Shown: positions 27,125 through 36,400, counted from the stretch's first letter. The stretch is DNA of 64,000 bases from Methylotenera oryzisoli (GCF_004661485.1 NZ_PQVH01000002.1:186001-250000); one strand, 5' to 3'. The notes: generated by a model not told the origin, from the letters alone. Translations and numbers: made by a program.

Positions 27125-27170
27125 TTTAAGCTCTTTTCAATAAGTTTTTATTGAAATGAACGATTAAAAA

Positions 27171-27203
27171 ATCCTGACTCAGTAATGGGTCGGGATTTTT
27201 TTT
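27171..27203 (+). terminator. Strong terminator between hps and phi
   Basis: Ten-pair stem ATCCTGACTC (27171-27180) with GGGTCGGGAT (27187-27196), two G-U pairs, loop AGTAAT, then a run of T to 27203. It lies 47 bases after the hps stop and 48 bases before the phi start. Confidence 0.88.
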
Positions 27204-27250
27204 GGCATTTTAAGTATTCTCTAAAATCATTGATTCGATAAGGAAATATC

Positions 27251-27790
27251 ATGAGTAGTAGTCAAAAATTAATTTTAGACAAATTAACAAGCATCCTAGC
27301 TGAAACAGACAACTCTAAATCAGCTGAGCTATTGAAGCTGGTTGAAGGCGCAGGCCGTACATTTATCGGTGGCGCTGGCCGTTCTTTACTTGTATCACGT
27401 TTCTTTGCGATGCGTTTAGTACATGCTGGTTACAATGTAAGCATGATCGGTGAAGTGGTAACGCCAGCAATTAAAGCAGGCGATTTGTTGATTTTGGTTT
27501 CAGGTTCAGGCGGTACAGAAACATTATTACCATTCGTGAAAAAAGCAAAATCAGTTGGTGCTAAATTAGTAGTGATTTCTATGAAGAAATCTTCACTTAT
27601 GGCTGACGCAGCTGATTTAACGATTCAAATTGGTAATGACAGCAGCTTCCCGTTAACTAACGGTATGCCAATGGGCTCACAATTTGAGCTTTCAACATTA
27701 CTTTTCTTGGAAGCTACGATTGCAGATTTGATTTTTGCAAAAGGCTTAACTGAAGAAGGTATGCGCGCTATCCATGCAAACTTGGAATAG
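27251..27790 (+). CDS. phi: 6-phospho-3-hexuloisomerase
   Basis: Second RuMP step: isomerises 3-hexulose 6-phosphate to fructose 6-phosphate. 179 residues, a single SIS domain with VEGAGRTFIGGAGRSLLVSRFFAMRL split over about 31-58, LILVSGSGGTETLLPFVKKAK (about 79-99) and the C-terminal FPLTNGMPMGSQFELSTLLFLE. Ribosome binding site AAGGAAA before ATG 27251. Codon bias is strong but slightly less than hps. It lies downstream of hps across a terminator and is followed by a bidirectional terminator. Confidence 0.96.
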   Translation: MSSSQKLILDKLTSILAETDNSKSAELLKLVEGAGRTFIGGAGRSLLVSRFFAMRLVHAGYNVSMIGEVVTPAIKAGDLLILVSGSGGTETLLPFVKKAKSVGAKLVVISMKKSSLMADAADLTIQIGNDSSFPLTNGMPMGSQFELSTLLFLEATIADLIFAKGLTEEGMRAIHANLE

Positions 27791-27817
27791 TCGCAAGCTG
27801 TAGTTGCTATATCTGTT

Positions 27818-27845
27818 AAAAAAGCCCGACTAGTCGGGCTTTTTT
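27818..27845. terminator. Bidirectional terminator between phi and HisA-like gene
   Basis: AAAAAA-GCCCGAC-TA-GTCGGGC-TTTTTT: a perfect stem with A- and T-runs on both sides between two convergent genes. Confidence 0.9.
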
Positions 27846-27846
27846 A

Positions 27847-28569
27847 TTACTTGAGTGATACTAGCTGTTGGTGGGTTAGCTGCTTTGCGTGCAGGGCTGT
27901 GGCCATCAGCGCGCCATTTACGCCTAATGCCTTTAACGTATTTAAATCTGCTATATCTCTAACGCCACCGGCTGCATATAAGTTAAAATCTCCTGCCATT
28001 GCTTTGAGGTCTGATAGTAGTGCTTGGTTGGCGCCTTGGTTGGCGCCTACATGCGCTAGCGACATGACAATAATCTCTTCCGGCCAATACCTTGTGCTTT
28101 CTAGTAAGGCTTTTGGGCCTTGATAGCCAGTTGGCATGAAATCAAGCGAGAGTATGGTTTTGCTGCTACTGGCATGGTAGATATCAAGGTATTGCTCGAT
28201 ACTTGAAAAGTTTTCACTGCCTAGAATGAGTTTTGCAGGCAGTTGCGACCATAAATCAAGTTCATTTGTATTGCTGATGCCCGCATCTAACCATAGTGTT
28301 AAGTTAGGGTAGTGCTGCGCGATAGATGTAATCACACTAAAGTTGTTAGTTTGTGTGCAGTCTTGTGTGTTGCTAAGTTTTTGTATCGCGTTCAGATCTG
28401 CAATGTAGAGCTGCTCAAAAGGGTAAAGCGCAAGCAATGCGGCAACGATATCTAAAGGTTGGCTTGAGGGGGTAAGTGCGGATGCGATTGGGTGATAGTT
28501 GTGACGCTCACCTTTCTTTGCATGAACGACAGTACCGTTTAAAAGATCAATCACTGGAATTATTTGCAT
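27847..28569 (-). CDS. HisA/HisF-like TIM-barrel protein of the C1 cofactor cluster
   Basis: 240 residues with clear HisA flavour: IIPVIDLLNGTVVHAKKGER at the N-terminus, LYIADLNAI near 75, WLDAGIS near 112 and YAAGGVRDIADLNTLKALG near 195-214. True HisA members do not sit among H4MPT genes and no other his gene is here. HisA-like paralogues are known next to H4MPT/methanofuran genes in methylotrophs and archaea, where their function is unsettled. A barrel enzyme acting on a sugar-phosphate or furan precursor of methylofuran is a guess from context. Divergent from the downstream cofactor operon. Confidence 0.82.
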   Translation of the reverse strand: MQIIPVIDLLNGTVVHAKKGERHNYHPIASALTPSSQPLDIVAALLALYPFEQLYIADLNAIQKLSNTQDCTQTNNFSVITSIAQHYPNLTLWLDAGISNTNELDLWSQLPAKLILGSENFSSIEQYLDIYHASSSKTILSLDFMPTGYQGPKALLESTRYWPEEIIVMSLAHVGANQGANQALLSDLKAMAGDFNLYAAGGVRDIADLNTLKALGVNGALMATALHAKQLTHQQLVSLK

Positions 28570-28588
28570 TAATATCTCAGGAGGCGTA

Positions 28589-28639
28589 ATGGTTGGGATG
28601 CTTGGCTTATATGTTTTTAGTGCTAGCCACTTTGTTTAA
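28589..28639 (+). CDS. Candidate 16-codon leader peptide
   Basis: A perfect AGGAGG (28579-28584) stands 4 bases before ATG 28589, opening a 16-codon frame (MVGMLGLYVFSASHFV) that ends with TAA at 28639. It lies in the leader of the ATP-grasp/mfnF/pabB operon. No regulatory codon run (such as repeated Trp or His codons) is visible and no attenuator hairpin was found, so this may be chance. Confidence 0.25.
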   Translation: MVGMLGLYVFSASHFV

Positions 28640-28769
28640 TCTATATCTTAGCCTACACTTTCAATGGCTATAGATATTGGTGATTCAGCGCGTATTATCT
28701 CAGCTTCTGTGTGCTTTGGCATACAACTAAGCAATACCGTGGCGGCTTTCCTATTTGTAAGCCATATAT

Positions 28770-29846
28770 GTGCCATATGCCAAATTATGTAATTTAAGAG
28801 GAATATTCATCATCGAAGCATTAAAAAAAATACTAGTTTGTGAGTACATTACCGGTGGCGGCCTTGGTACCGAAGCACTCTCTGACTCTTTGGTGAAAGA
28901 AGGCACGCTGATGCGGGATGCTTTGCTGCGTCATCTGGCTGAGATAAATCAATTTGAGATTGTCACCTTGCATGATGCCAGACTTCCGCCGTCGCCATTA
29001 GCGAGCCATAGTATTGCAGTAGCAGCTGGACAATTTAATCATATTTTTACCGAAGCGCTGTCTAGTGTGGCGCAAGTGTGGCTGATTGCTCCGGAAACTA
29101 ATGGTGTTTTACTGGAGTTAAGTGAGTTATGTTACGCAAGCCATGACAAAGGTGCCTTATTTCTAGGCTGTGGCTTTGATGCCACCTTAATTGGCACTAG
29201 TAAGACGTTGTGCTTTGAGGCCTTGCGCGAAGCTAAAATTTATACCTTACCAGTATATGCAGGGGAAGACCTGGTTGCGGGCAAGTGTGAACAACTCAGT
29301 ACGGAAAATATCAATTCTTGGGTCGCTAAACCAGAGGATGGCGCCGGTTGCGATGGTATTCGCTTATTTGATTCCATTGATGATTTAACGCGTTGGGTTA
29401 AGCAAGATGAGCGCTATTTGAACTATTTAGCACAGCCTTATCAGGCTGGAGTCGCTGCCAGCTTTTCTATGTTGTGCCGTAATGGCAAGGCTTGGCTGTT
29501 AAGTTGTAATGAGCAGCATATTACACGCGATGACGATCATTTTAGGTTGTCTGGAATTACGATTAATGGCATGTCAGCCTATTGGCAACGCTTTGAAACG
29601 ATTGCCAGAAAAATTGCCAAAATGCTGCCAGATGCACTGGGTTATGTTGGCGTGGATGTGATTGTTGACACTGAGCATGACGATAAGATTTATGTGATTG
29701 AAATTAATCCGCGCCTAACTACTAGCTACGTAGGGTTGGAGCAGGCGATAGATTATAATCCTGCTCAATTAATCATGGATTGTGTATTAAGCGATAAATT
29801 CTCTATGCCGAATCTAGCCAGAAAGCAGGTATTCATTCCACTATGA
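28770..29846 (+). CDS. ATP-grasp ligase, MfnD-like (tyramine/tyrosine-glutamate ligase candidate)
   Basis: ATP-grasp protein. Residues from KKILVCEYITGGGL onward match the family N-terminus. GTSKTLCFEALREA near 140, SWVAKPEDGAGCDGIRLF near 185 and the metal-binding YVIEINPRLTTSYVG near 310 are visible. In Methanocaldococcus MfnD joins tyramine and glutamate for methanofuran; a methylotroph enzyme would act in methylofuran synthesis (inference). The start is uncertain. GTG 28770 lacks a ribosome binding site. A good AGAGGA at 28797-28802 points instead to ATC 28809 or 28812, just before the conserved sequence. It overlaps the next gene by ATGA. Confidence 0.83.
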   Translation: MPYAKLCNLRGIFIIEALKKILVCEYITGGGLGTEALSDSLVKEGTLMRDALLRHLAEINQFEIVTLHDARLPPSPLASHSIAVAAGQFNHIFTEALSSVAQVWLIAPETNGVLLELSELCYASHDKGALFLGCGFDATLIGTSKTLCFEALREAKIYTLPVYAGEDLVAGKCEQLSTENINSWVAKPEDGAGCDGIRLFDSIDDLTRWVKQDERYLNYLAQPYQAGVAASFSMLCRNGKAWLLSCNEQHITRDDDHFRLSGITINGMSAYWQRFETIARKIAKMLPDALGYVGVDVIVDTEHDDKIYVIEINPRLTTSYVGLEQAIDYNPAQLIMDCVLSDKFSMPNLARKQVFIPL

Positions 29847-30895
29847 ATCAGCAACGTATCATAGGTTGGGATGTTGGCGGGGCACACCTGAAAGCGGTGT
29901 TAATCAACGCGCAAGGTCATGTGTTGAATGCCAAGCAGGTCTATTGCCCTTTGTGGCGTGGGCTAGACGAGTTGGGGTCAGCCATAGATGCGATTCTGCC
30001 TGAAATGCAGGCTGAGTCGCACGTGGTGACCATGACAGGTGAATTGGCTGACATATTTCCAGATCGGCACAGCGGCGTGTTGGCGATTGCGCAGACTATG
30101 CAGCGCAAGCTCAGTGCCGTTAACTGTGAAGTGCAGCTGAGGTTTTTTGCAGGCAAGCAGGGATTTGTAGTGTTGGAGCAGGTTGCACAGGTGACAAGTG
30201 ATATTGCCTCGATGAACTGGTTAGCCAGCATGCAATATTTGGCACAAAAATTACCGCAAGCTATTTTTATTGATATTGGCAGTACCACGACAGACATTGC
30301 ACTGTTAAGTGACGGTAAGCCAAACGTGTTGGGTTTAACCGATGCAACACGCATGCAGTTTGATGAGTTGGTTTATACTGGGGTTGTGCGCACGCCACTG
30401 ATGGCTTTGGCGCAAAAAATACCGTTTGCTGGGCAATTAGTCAATGTCGCTGCCGAGCACTTTGCGACCACAGCTGATGTTTACACCTTAACTGGTGAGT
30501 TATCAGCAGATGAAAATATGGCAGACACAGCAGATGGTACAGATAGAAGTGTGGCGTCCAGCGCACGGCGTATTGCCAGAATGGTGGGTTGGGATGCCCA
30601 TGACGCACCCTTAGCTACTTGGATAGCGCTAGCCCATGCGTTTAAGCATGCACAACTTAATTTGGTGCGGCAGGCTGTATTAACGAAGTTGTCATCTAAA
30701 CAAAATACAGCGCCTACTTTACAATTGATAGGCGCAGGTGCTGGTGAGTTTTTAACTGCATCACTTGCACAGCAGTTAGATGTTCCCTATCGCTCAGCCA
30801 GTGATTTTATTAGTGCAGAAAGTGGTTTGATCAAGAATATGGCGAAGGTTTGTTTCCCGGCTTTTGCAGTCGCTTCACTGGGGCTGTCCAGATGA
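29843..30895 (+). CDS. H4MPT-linked C1 transfer pathway protein, MfnF-like (hydantoinase/oxoprolinase fold)
   Basis: 350 residues. ASKHA/hydantoinase-type phosphate-binding motifs are present: GWDVGGAHLKAVLI at the N-terminus and FIDIGSTTTDIALL near 142. The family (probable H4MPT-linked C1 transfer protein) includes archaeal MfnF, which couples the aminomethylfuran unit to glutamyl-tyramine in methanofuran synthesis. The adjacent ATP-grasp (MfnD-like) and kinase (MfnE-like) genes fit the same pathway. Start ATG 29843 overlaps the preceding stop (ATGA), and its own stop overlaps the pabB start. Confidence 0.87.
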   Translation: MNQQRIIGWDVGGAHLKAVLINAQGHVLNAKQVYCPLWRGLDELGSAIDAILPEMQAESHVVTMTGELADIFPDRHSGVLAIAQTMQRKLSAVNCEVQLRFFAGKQGFVVLEQVAQVTSDIASMNWLASMQYLAQKLPQAIFIDIGSTTTDIALLSDGKPNVLGLTDATRMQFDELVYTGVVRTPLMALAQKIPFAGQLVNVAAEHFATTADVYTLTGELSADENMADTADGTDRSVASSARRIARMVGWDAHDAPLATWIALAHAFKHAQLNLVRQAVLTKLSSKQNTAPTLQLIGAGAGEFLTASLAQQLDVPYRSASDFISAESGLIKNMAKVCFPAFAVASLGLSR

Positions 30896-32319
30896 GTTTG
30901 TTAACGCATCAATTGCATTATCTCGCAGATAGTGCACAGTATTTTGCACGTATTGCACACATGCCTTGGGCAATGTTTTTAGATAGTGGGCAGTTACCGG
31001 ACCCAGTAACGGGGAAAGCAGGTAGCCAATATGGCCATTACGACATTCTGGTGGCTAAGCCGTTTATTACATTCACCAGCAATCGTGAGTTCACAGAGGT
31101 AGTAAGTAAAGATAATAAGCATACATCGCTCGAGGATCCGTTCAAGTTAGTGAATGATGCTTTAACGCCGCGCCATGCTGATCAATCAGCGTGGCCGTTT
31201 ACCGGCGGAGCAGTTGGTTATTTTGGCTATGATTTAGCCAGGCGGCTGGAAAAACTAGAAAATACAGCAGCAGATGATGGCTTAATCCCACAGATGCAAA
31301 TCGGTATTTATGACTGGGCGGTTATCGTGGATCACCGCGCCAAAACAGCGCATTTGGTTTCAAATGGTTTTGACCGCCAAACTCGCGATGATTGGCAGTC
31401 GCTATGTACATTATTTGACGGCGTTAGCGAAGGCGATACTACAAAGTTGGCTAGTTTTGAAGTGACGTCTGCGGTACGTTCCAACATGGATAAAGTGGCT
31501 TATGCCGCAGCTTTTAATGCAATCAAAACCTATATTCATGAAGGCGATTGCTATCAGGTTAACTTGGCGCAGCGATTTTCGGCGATGGCGCGCGGTGATG
31601 CCTGGACTTTTTATCAGCAACTAAGAGCAATAAGCCCGGCACCCTTTATGGCATATATGAATTTTGGGCATATGCAGGTGGTTTCTGGGTCGCCAGAGCG
31701 ATTTTTGCAAGTGGTAGATGGGTATGTGGAGACGCGGCCAATTAAAGGCACTAGGCCGCGCGCTGCTGATGCAGCGCAGGATGCGCTGTATGCAAATGAG
31801 CTACTCACCAGTCTGAAAGACCGTGCAGAGAATCTGATGATTGTAGACTTGCTACGCAATGACATTAGCAAGAACTGTAAGACCGGCTCGGTTAAAGCCG
31901 ATAAATTATTTCAACTACAAAGTTTTGCCAATGTGCATCACTTGGTGAGCATCGTGACGGGAGAGTTGTTGCAGGATAAAACTGCAATCGACTTATTACG
32001 TGGCTGTTTTCCTGGTGGTTCAATAACTGGTGCACCAAAATTACGCGCCATGCAAATTATAGAAGAGTTAGAACCACATCAACGTGGCGTATATTGTGGC
32101 GCGATTGGTTATATCGGCTTTGATGGCAATATGGATACCAATATTGCGATACGTACAGCGGTATATGTGGAAAAACAAAATGGCGAAGGTGAAATCAGCT
32201 TTTACGCTGGCGGTGGTATCGTTGCAGATTCAGATGTTGAAAAAGAGTACGTGGAAACTTGGGATAAAGCCTCCAGTATGCTAAAAGTAGTGGGGTGTTT
32301 CAGCCGTAAGGCTGATTAA
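30892..32319 (+). CDS. pabB: Aminodeoxychorismate synthase component I
   Basis: Chorismate + ammonia to 4-amino-4-deoxychorismate, precursor of 4-aminobenzoate. 475 residues from ATG 30892, which overlaps the upstream stop (ATGA). Chorismate-enzyme signatures are SGSPERFL, ETRPIKGTRPR (PIKGT with the Lys typical of PabB, against PIAGT of TrpE), SLKDRAENLMIVDLLRNDI and GCFPGGSITGAPKLRAM. No pabA or pabC is adjacent. Here 4-aminobenzoate has two uses, folate and the beta-RFAP synthase reaction of H4MPT, and position inside a cofactor operon favours the latter as the reason for linkage. Confidence 0.94.
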   Translation: MSLLTHQLHYLADSAQYFARIAHMPWAMFLDSGQLPDPVTGKAGSQYGHYDILVAKPFITFTSNREFTEVVSKDNKHTSLEDPFKLVNDALTPRHADQSAWPFTGGAVGYFGYDLARRLEKLENTAADDGLIPQMQIGIYDWAVIVDHRAKTAHLVSNGFDRQTRDDWQSLCTLFDGVSEGDTTKLASFEVTSAVRSNMDKVAYAAAFNAIKTYIHEGDCYQVNLAQRFSAMARGDAWTFYQQLRAISPAPFMAYMNFGHMQVVSGSPERFLQVVDGYVETRPIKGTRPRAADAAQDALYANELLTSLKDRAENLMIVDLLRNDISKNCKTGSVKADKLFQLQSFANVHHLVSIVTGELLQDKTAIDLLRGCFPGGSITGAPKLRAMQIIEELEPHQRGVYCGAIGYIGFDGNMDTNIAIRTAVYVEKQNGEGEISFYAGGGIVADSDVEKEYVETWDKASSMLKVVGCFSRKAD

Positions 32320-32350
32320 CTTTAAGCCCTAAGTTTAAAAGGGGTCGCCT

Positions 32351-32998
32351 ATGTGGGTAGTAAAATTAGGGGGTAGTTTACTGGGCTCGCCAGAGTTGTC
32401 GCGCTGGCTGGAAATGCTGGTTAAGATTAGCGATGGTAAAGTCATTATCGTGCCGGGGGGTAGTGTTTTTGCCGATGCTGTGCGTGTGGCGCAACAGCGG
32501 TCTGGGGTGAGTGATGCCCTTGCGCATCACTTGGCGCTACTAGCCATGGACCAGTTTGGCTTACTACTTACTGGGATTAACCCTGGTTTGGTTACGGCAA
32601 GTAGCGAACTGGAGCTTGCCGAGCGTGGCTGGCAGCATAGGGCGATTGTCTGGTTGCCGAGTAAAATGGTCTTGGCTGATGATGCGATTGCTAAAAACTG
32701 GCAAGTGACATCTGATAGTTTAAGTGCATGGCTAGCCCATAAAATTGGCGCAGAACGTTTGCTTCTGGTGAAATCTAAACCCCTGAGTGATTACGCAAAT
32801 TCAACATCGGTGCTACTGCAAACCTTGGTGCAGGATGCGTTGGTGGATGTTGCATTTAGTGATTATTGCCTTGAGCAACGATTTCAAACCTATGTGGTAC
32901 ATAAAACCAATTATGCCGCTGTTGAGCCGATATTGAGTAAGCGCCGCATGGATGATGCTAGTGTTGCCTCAGAGCATGTGCTGCTTGTTGATTATTAA
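32351..32998 (+). CDS. Amino acid kinase family protein, MfnE-like
   Basis: 215 residues of the aspartate/glutamate/uridylate kinase fold. The N-terminal VVKLGGSLL, the glycine loop VIIVPGGSVFADAVR near 40, and the nucleotide-side LADDAIAKNWQVTSDSLSAWLA (Asn-Trp-x-x-Thr-Ser-Asp) near 117 are visible. In Methanocaldococcus MfnE phosphorylates the aminomethylfuran phosphate to its pyrophosphate, the substrate of MfnF; this gene has the same fold and lies one gene away from the MfnF-like gene. It is shorter than most kinases of the fold. Assignment by fold and context. Confidence 0.8.
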   Translation: MWVVKLGGSLLGSPELSRWLEMLVKISDGKVIIVPGGSVFADAVRVAQQRSGVSDALAHHLALLAMDQFGLLLTGINPGLVTASSELELAERGWQHRAIVWLPSKMVLADDAIAKNWQVTSDSLSAWLAHKIGAERLLLVKSKPLSDYANSTSVLLQTLVQDALVDVAFSDYCLEQRFQTYVVHKTNYAAVEPILSKRRMDDASVASEHVLLVDY

Positions 32999-33024
32999 GT
33001 TGGTCGTTAAAAGAAAGTTGTATT

Positions 33025-33402
33025 ATGTCTGCATCTCCTGTTTTTTCTGCGCAAGAAGTTGAAGTAAGATTATCTGCGGAGCTGCCGCACTGGTATTTGG
33101 AAAACGGCTGGATACGACGCAAGTATAAAACTAGCGGCTGGAAAGCCACGCTCATGGTGGTAAACACGGTTGGGCATTTAGCAGAGGCGGCGTGGCATCA
33201 CCCAGACTTAACGGTATCTTATGCGTTTGTTATCGTGAAATTATGCACGCATGATGCGAAAGGCATTACCGAAAAAGACTTTGAGTTAGCAAAGAAGATT
33301 GAATCAGTCATCGCATGGCAGCCAGCTAAAGAGGGTGGTGCTTTAACAGGCACACCAAACGATGATGTGCGATTTAAATATATTAAATACGACGATAAAT
33401 AG
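33025..33402 (+). CDS. Pterin-4a-carbinolamine dehydratase-like protein
   Basis: 125 residues; the family core VGHLAEAAWHHPDLTVSYAFVIVKLCTHDAKGIT holds the active-site His pair and aromatic residues. (Only parts are given as motifs: HLAEAAWHHPDL and THDAKGIT.) Ordinary members dehydrate 4a-hydroxytetrahydropterin for aromatic hydroxylases. No such hydroxylase is nearby, and methylotroph homologues next to H4MPT genes are thought to act in H4MPT synthesis. It ends the second cofactor operon, 26 bases after the kinase gene. Start ATG 33025 with AAAG upstream. Confidence 0.85.
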   Translation: MSASPVFSAQEVEVRLSAELPHWYLENGWIRRKYKTSGWKATLMVVNTVGHLAEAAWHHPDLTVSYAFVIVKLCTHDAKGITEKDFELAKKIESVIAWQPAKEGGALTGTPNDDVRFKYIKYDDK

Positions 33403-33440
33403 TATTTAACTGCTTTGCTGTCCTCCAGTTTTCTGTCTTT

Positions 33441-36400
33441 TTAGAACTTATCGCTACGCTCAAATTTGCCAAAGTGCAGCATAATCGTTGGCAATATCAA
33501 TAAGTTAAGTATCGTCGAGGTGACCAAGCCGCCGACGATAATCGTGGCCATTGGACCTTCAATCTCTCGGCCAGGTTCGCCGCTGCCAACTGCTAGTGGT
33601 AATAAGCCTAAGGCCGTAACTAGCGCTGTCATCAAAATGGATGGCAGGCGTTCAGAGGCGCCACGGATGCACGTTTCTAGACCCCATACGCAATTCTCTT
33701 CATCGACCAAGTGCTGAAAATGCGATGCCATCATAATCGAGTTCCGCAGGGTAATGCCAAACAGCGTAACAAAGCCAACTAATGAGCCTAATGAAATCCA
33801 TCCACCTGTTAGCATGACGGCAAGTACGCCGCCAATTAGAGCAAAGGGTAGGTTGGCAAACGTGAGCAGTAGGTTGCGCAAACGTCCAAATGCGATATAC
33901 AGCATTAAAAACACACTGACGCCAGCCAGTGCTGATTGCAGAATGAGTTTCTCCCTAGATTTCGCATTGGCCTCCGCGGCACCAGTAAACTCCAAATAAG
34001 TACCTGGGCTTAGCGTGAGTTCCGAGTTTAAGCGCGTTTTCAGCTCACTGGTGAATGAGTCAATGTCGCGGCCAGAGACGTTAGCCGTCACAGTTTGGAT
34101 GCGTTTAGCCCCAGCGTGTAGTATCTTAGAACGGCCGTTTTCTTGTACGATGTCTGCAACATCACGTAATCTGAATAGTTTGCCTTCGGCATTAAATAGC
34201 GGCAGATTACCAGCTTCTTGTACGTCATCTCTCGCTTCTAAATCTAATACTACGCTAACGCCAATCACGCGGTTGCCTTCATAAACCTGAGTAATAGGTA
34301 CGCCTTCATAGGCTGTGCGAACGTTATCCAGCACGTCTGTTGGATATAAACCCAGTTGCGCCATTTTTTCGGGCCGCAGGCGCACCACTAATTGCGGGGT
34401 GCCAGGCGGCGACTGTACGGTAACATCAGCCGCACCTTTAATATCATTTAGGATTCTCGCGATGTTATTGGCATCGCTATCTAAAGCGTCCAGATTTTGT
34501 CCGTAAATGTTAATCACTGTACTGGCAGCGTAACCAGAGATGGTTTCTTCAATACGCTCGGTTAAAAAGGTGTTAATGGCAAAGTTGACCCCGACAAAGC
34601 CAGTTTCGGCCACGCCGTCACCATCGTGATCAATATCTTCGCCAGATAACTCTTCCCTAATATCCGTGAGGATGCGGCGCTGTTCTTGGCCCGAGATTGC
34701 ACCGATTTCAATTTCAAACTCGCTATAGTGTGTGCCAAAAGTGTCTGCAGCATTCGGTGCACGGCCTACCCATTGGGTGACTGACTTCACACCGTCAATT
34801 TTACGTATGGTCTCGGAGACTTTTTTACCAATACGTAACGACTCTTGCTCCGAGGTACCAGGTACCGCTGTCATATGCATAATGTAGTGGCCTTCATGCA
34901 ATGCAGGAATAAACTGGCTTTTAAATAACGGTAAAGTGCCTAGGCCAATAGCAATTAAAATGAAACTGGTGGCAATCACCACTTTGTAGTGCGCATCAAC
35001 TTTCATCAGCACTTTGACATACATGCTTTTGAACATATGAATGAGTGGTGGATCTTTTTCATCCAGTTCCGCATTGCCCAACATCAGGTAGCACAGTGCA
35101 GGGGTCAATGTGAGCGCAACAAACAGCGAAGCCATAATGGCTGCAATATAAGCCAAACCAAGTGGTGCAAATAATTTTCCGGCAACGCCACCTAAGGTGA
35201 GTAAGGGTAAGAATACTAATGCCACAATAAATGTGGCATAGACGACGGAGGTACGCACCTCCATTGAGGCATTGAATACTACTTGATAGGTAGGTAACGG
35301 CTGCTCAAGCAAGCGGTTTTCACGCAACCGTCTAAAAATGTTTTCGGTATCAATAATCGCATCGTCCACCACTTCACCCAGCGCAATGGCAAGGCCGCCC
35401 AATACCATAATATTTAAACCAATATTAAAGTAGCTCATGATCACAATCGCAGTGAGCAGTGATAATGGGATAGCAGTCGCAGAGATAAAAGCGGTGCGCA
35501 CATTGAATAAGAATAAGAAAAGAATGGTAATCACCAGCACTGAGCCAATTAAAATATCCGCACGTACCCCGCTAATGGCTACTTCAATAAAATTAGCTGG
35601 CCTGAATAAGCCTTGGTGTAGCTTGATGTGTTCAGCGCTTAGGTTAGGTTCTAGTTCTTTCAATGCGCGTTCGACTGCTAGCGTTACGCCATGTGTATTG
35701 GCGCCAAGCTGGCCTTGTACTGAAAGGTAAACACCGCTCTCTTCATTAATAGCTGCTGCACTGATGGATGGCGCCGCGCCATCAACCACCTTGCCAATGT
35801 CTCCTAGCCTGATGGTTTGCCCGTTTTTATGAAGTAATGTGACGAGCGCCAGTTTTTCTGGGGTAGTGGATTGACCTTCGGTGTTAATGACGATGCGCTG
35901 ATTCTTGTTCTCGATATAACCACTGCCGCGCACCCCCGTGGCTTTTTTAACGGCCTCTTCCACTTGCAGGAGCGAGATGCCGTAACGAATCATTTTTTCA
36001 GGGTCAACCTGTACTTGCAGTTGCTTGACCTTGCCGCCAAACACATTCACGTCTGCAACCCCAGGAATCGCAAGCAAATGCGGCACGATGGTCCAATCCA
36101 CTACGGTGCGGATTTCTGTAAGTGAGCGCGTTTTTGATGTGAGGCCGAATCCTAGTACGGTGCTCGCTGAGGAAGTGAGCGGAGTGATATTAGGCGTGAT
36201 GCCTTGCGGTAATTTGTTCGCTAGCGTTGCAAGGCGTTCCGCAATCACTTGGCGATTACGGTAAACATCGGTTGATTCATCAAAGATAATCGTGACGATA
36301 GATAAGCCCGGAATTGACTGCGAGCGCATACTCTTAATGCCCACTGTGCCAGCAGCGCTAATCTCGATGGGCTGGGTGACCAAGCTTTCAACTAACTCTG

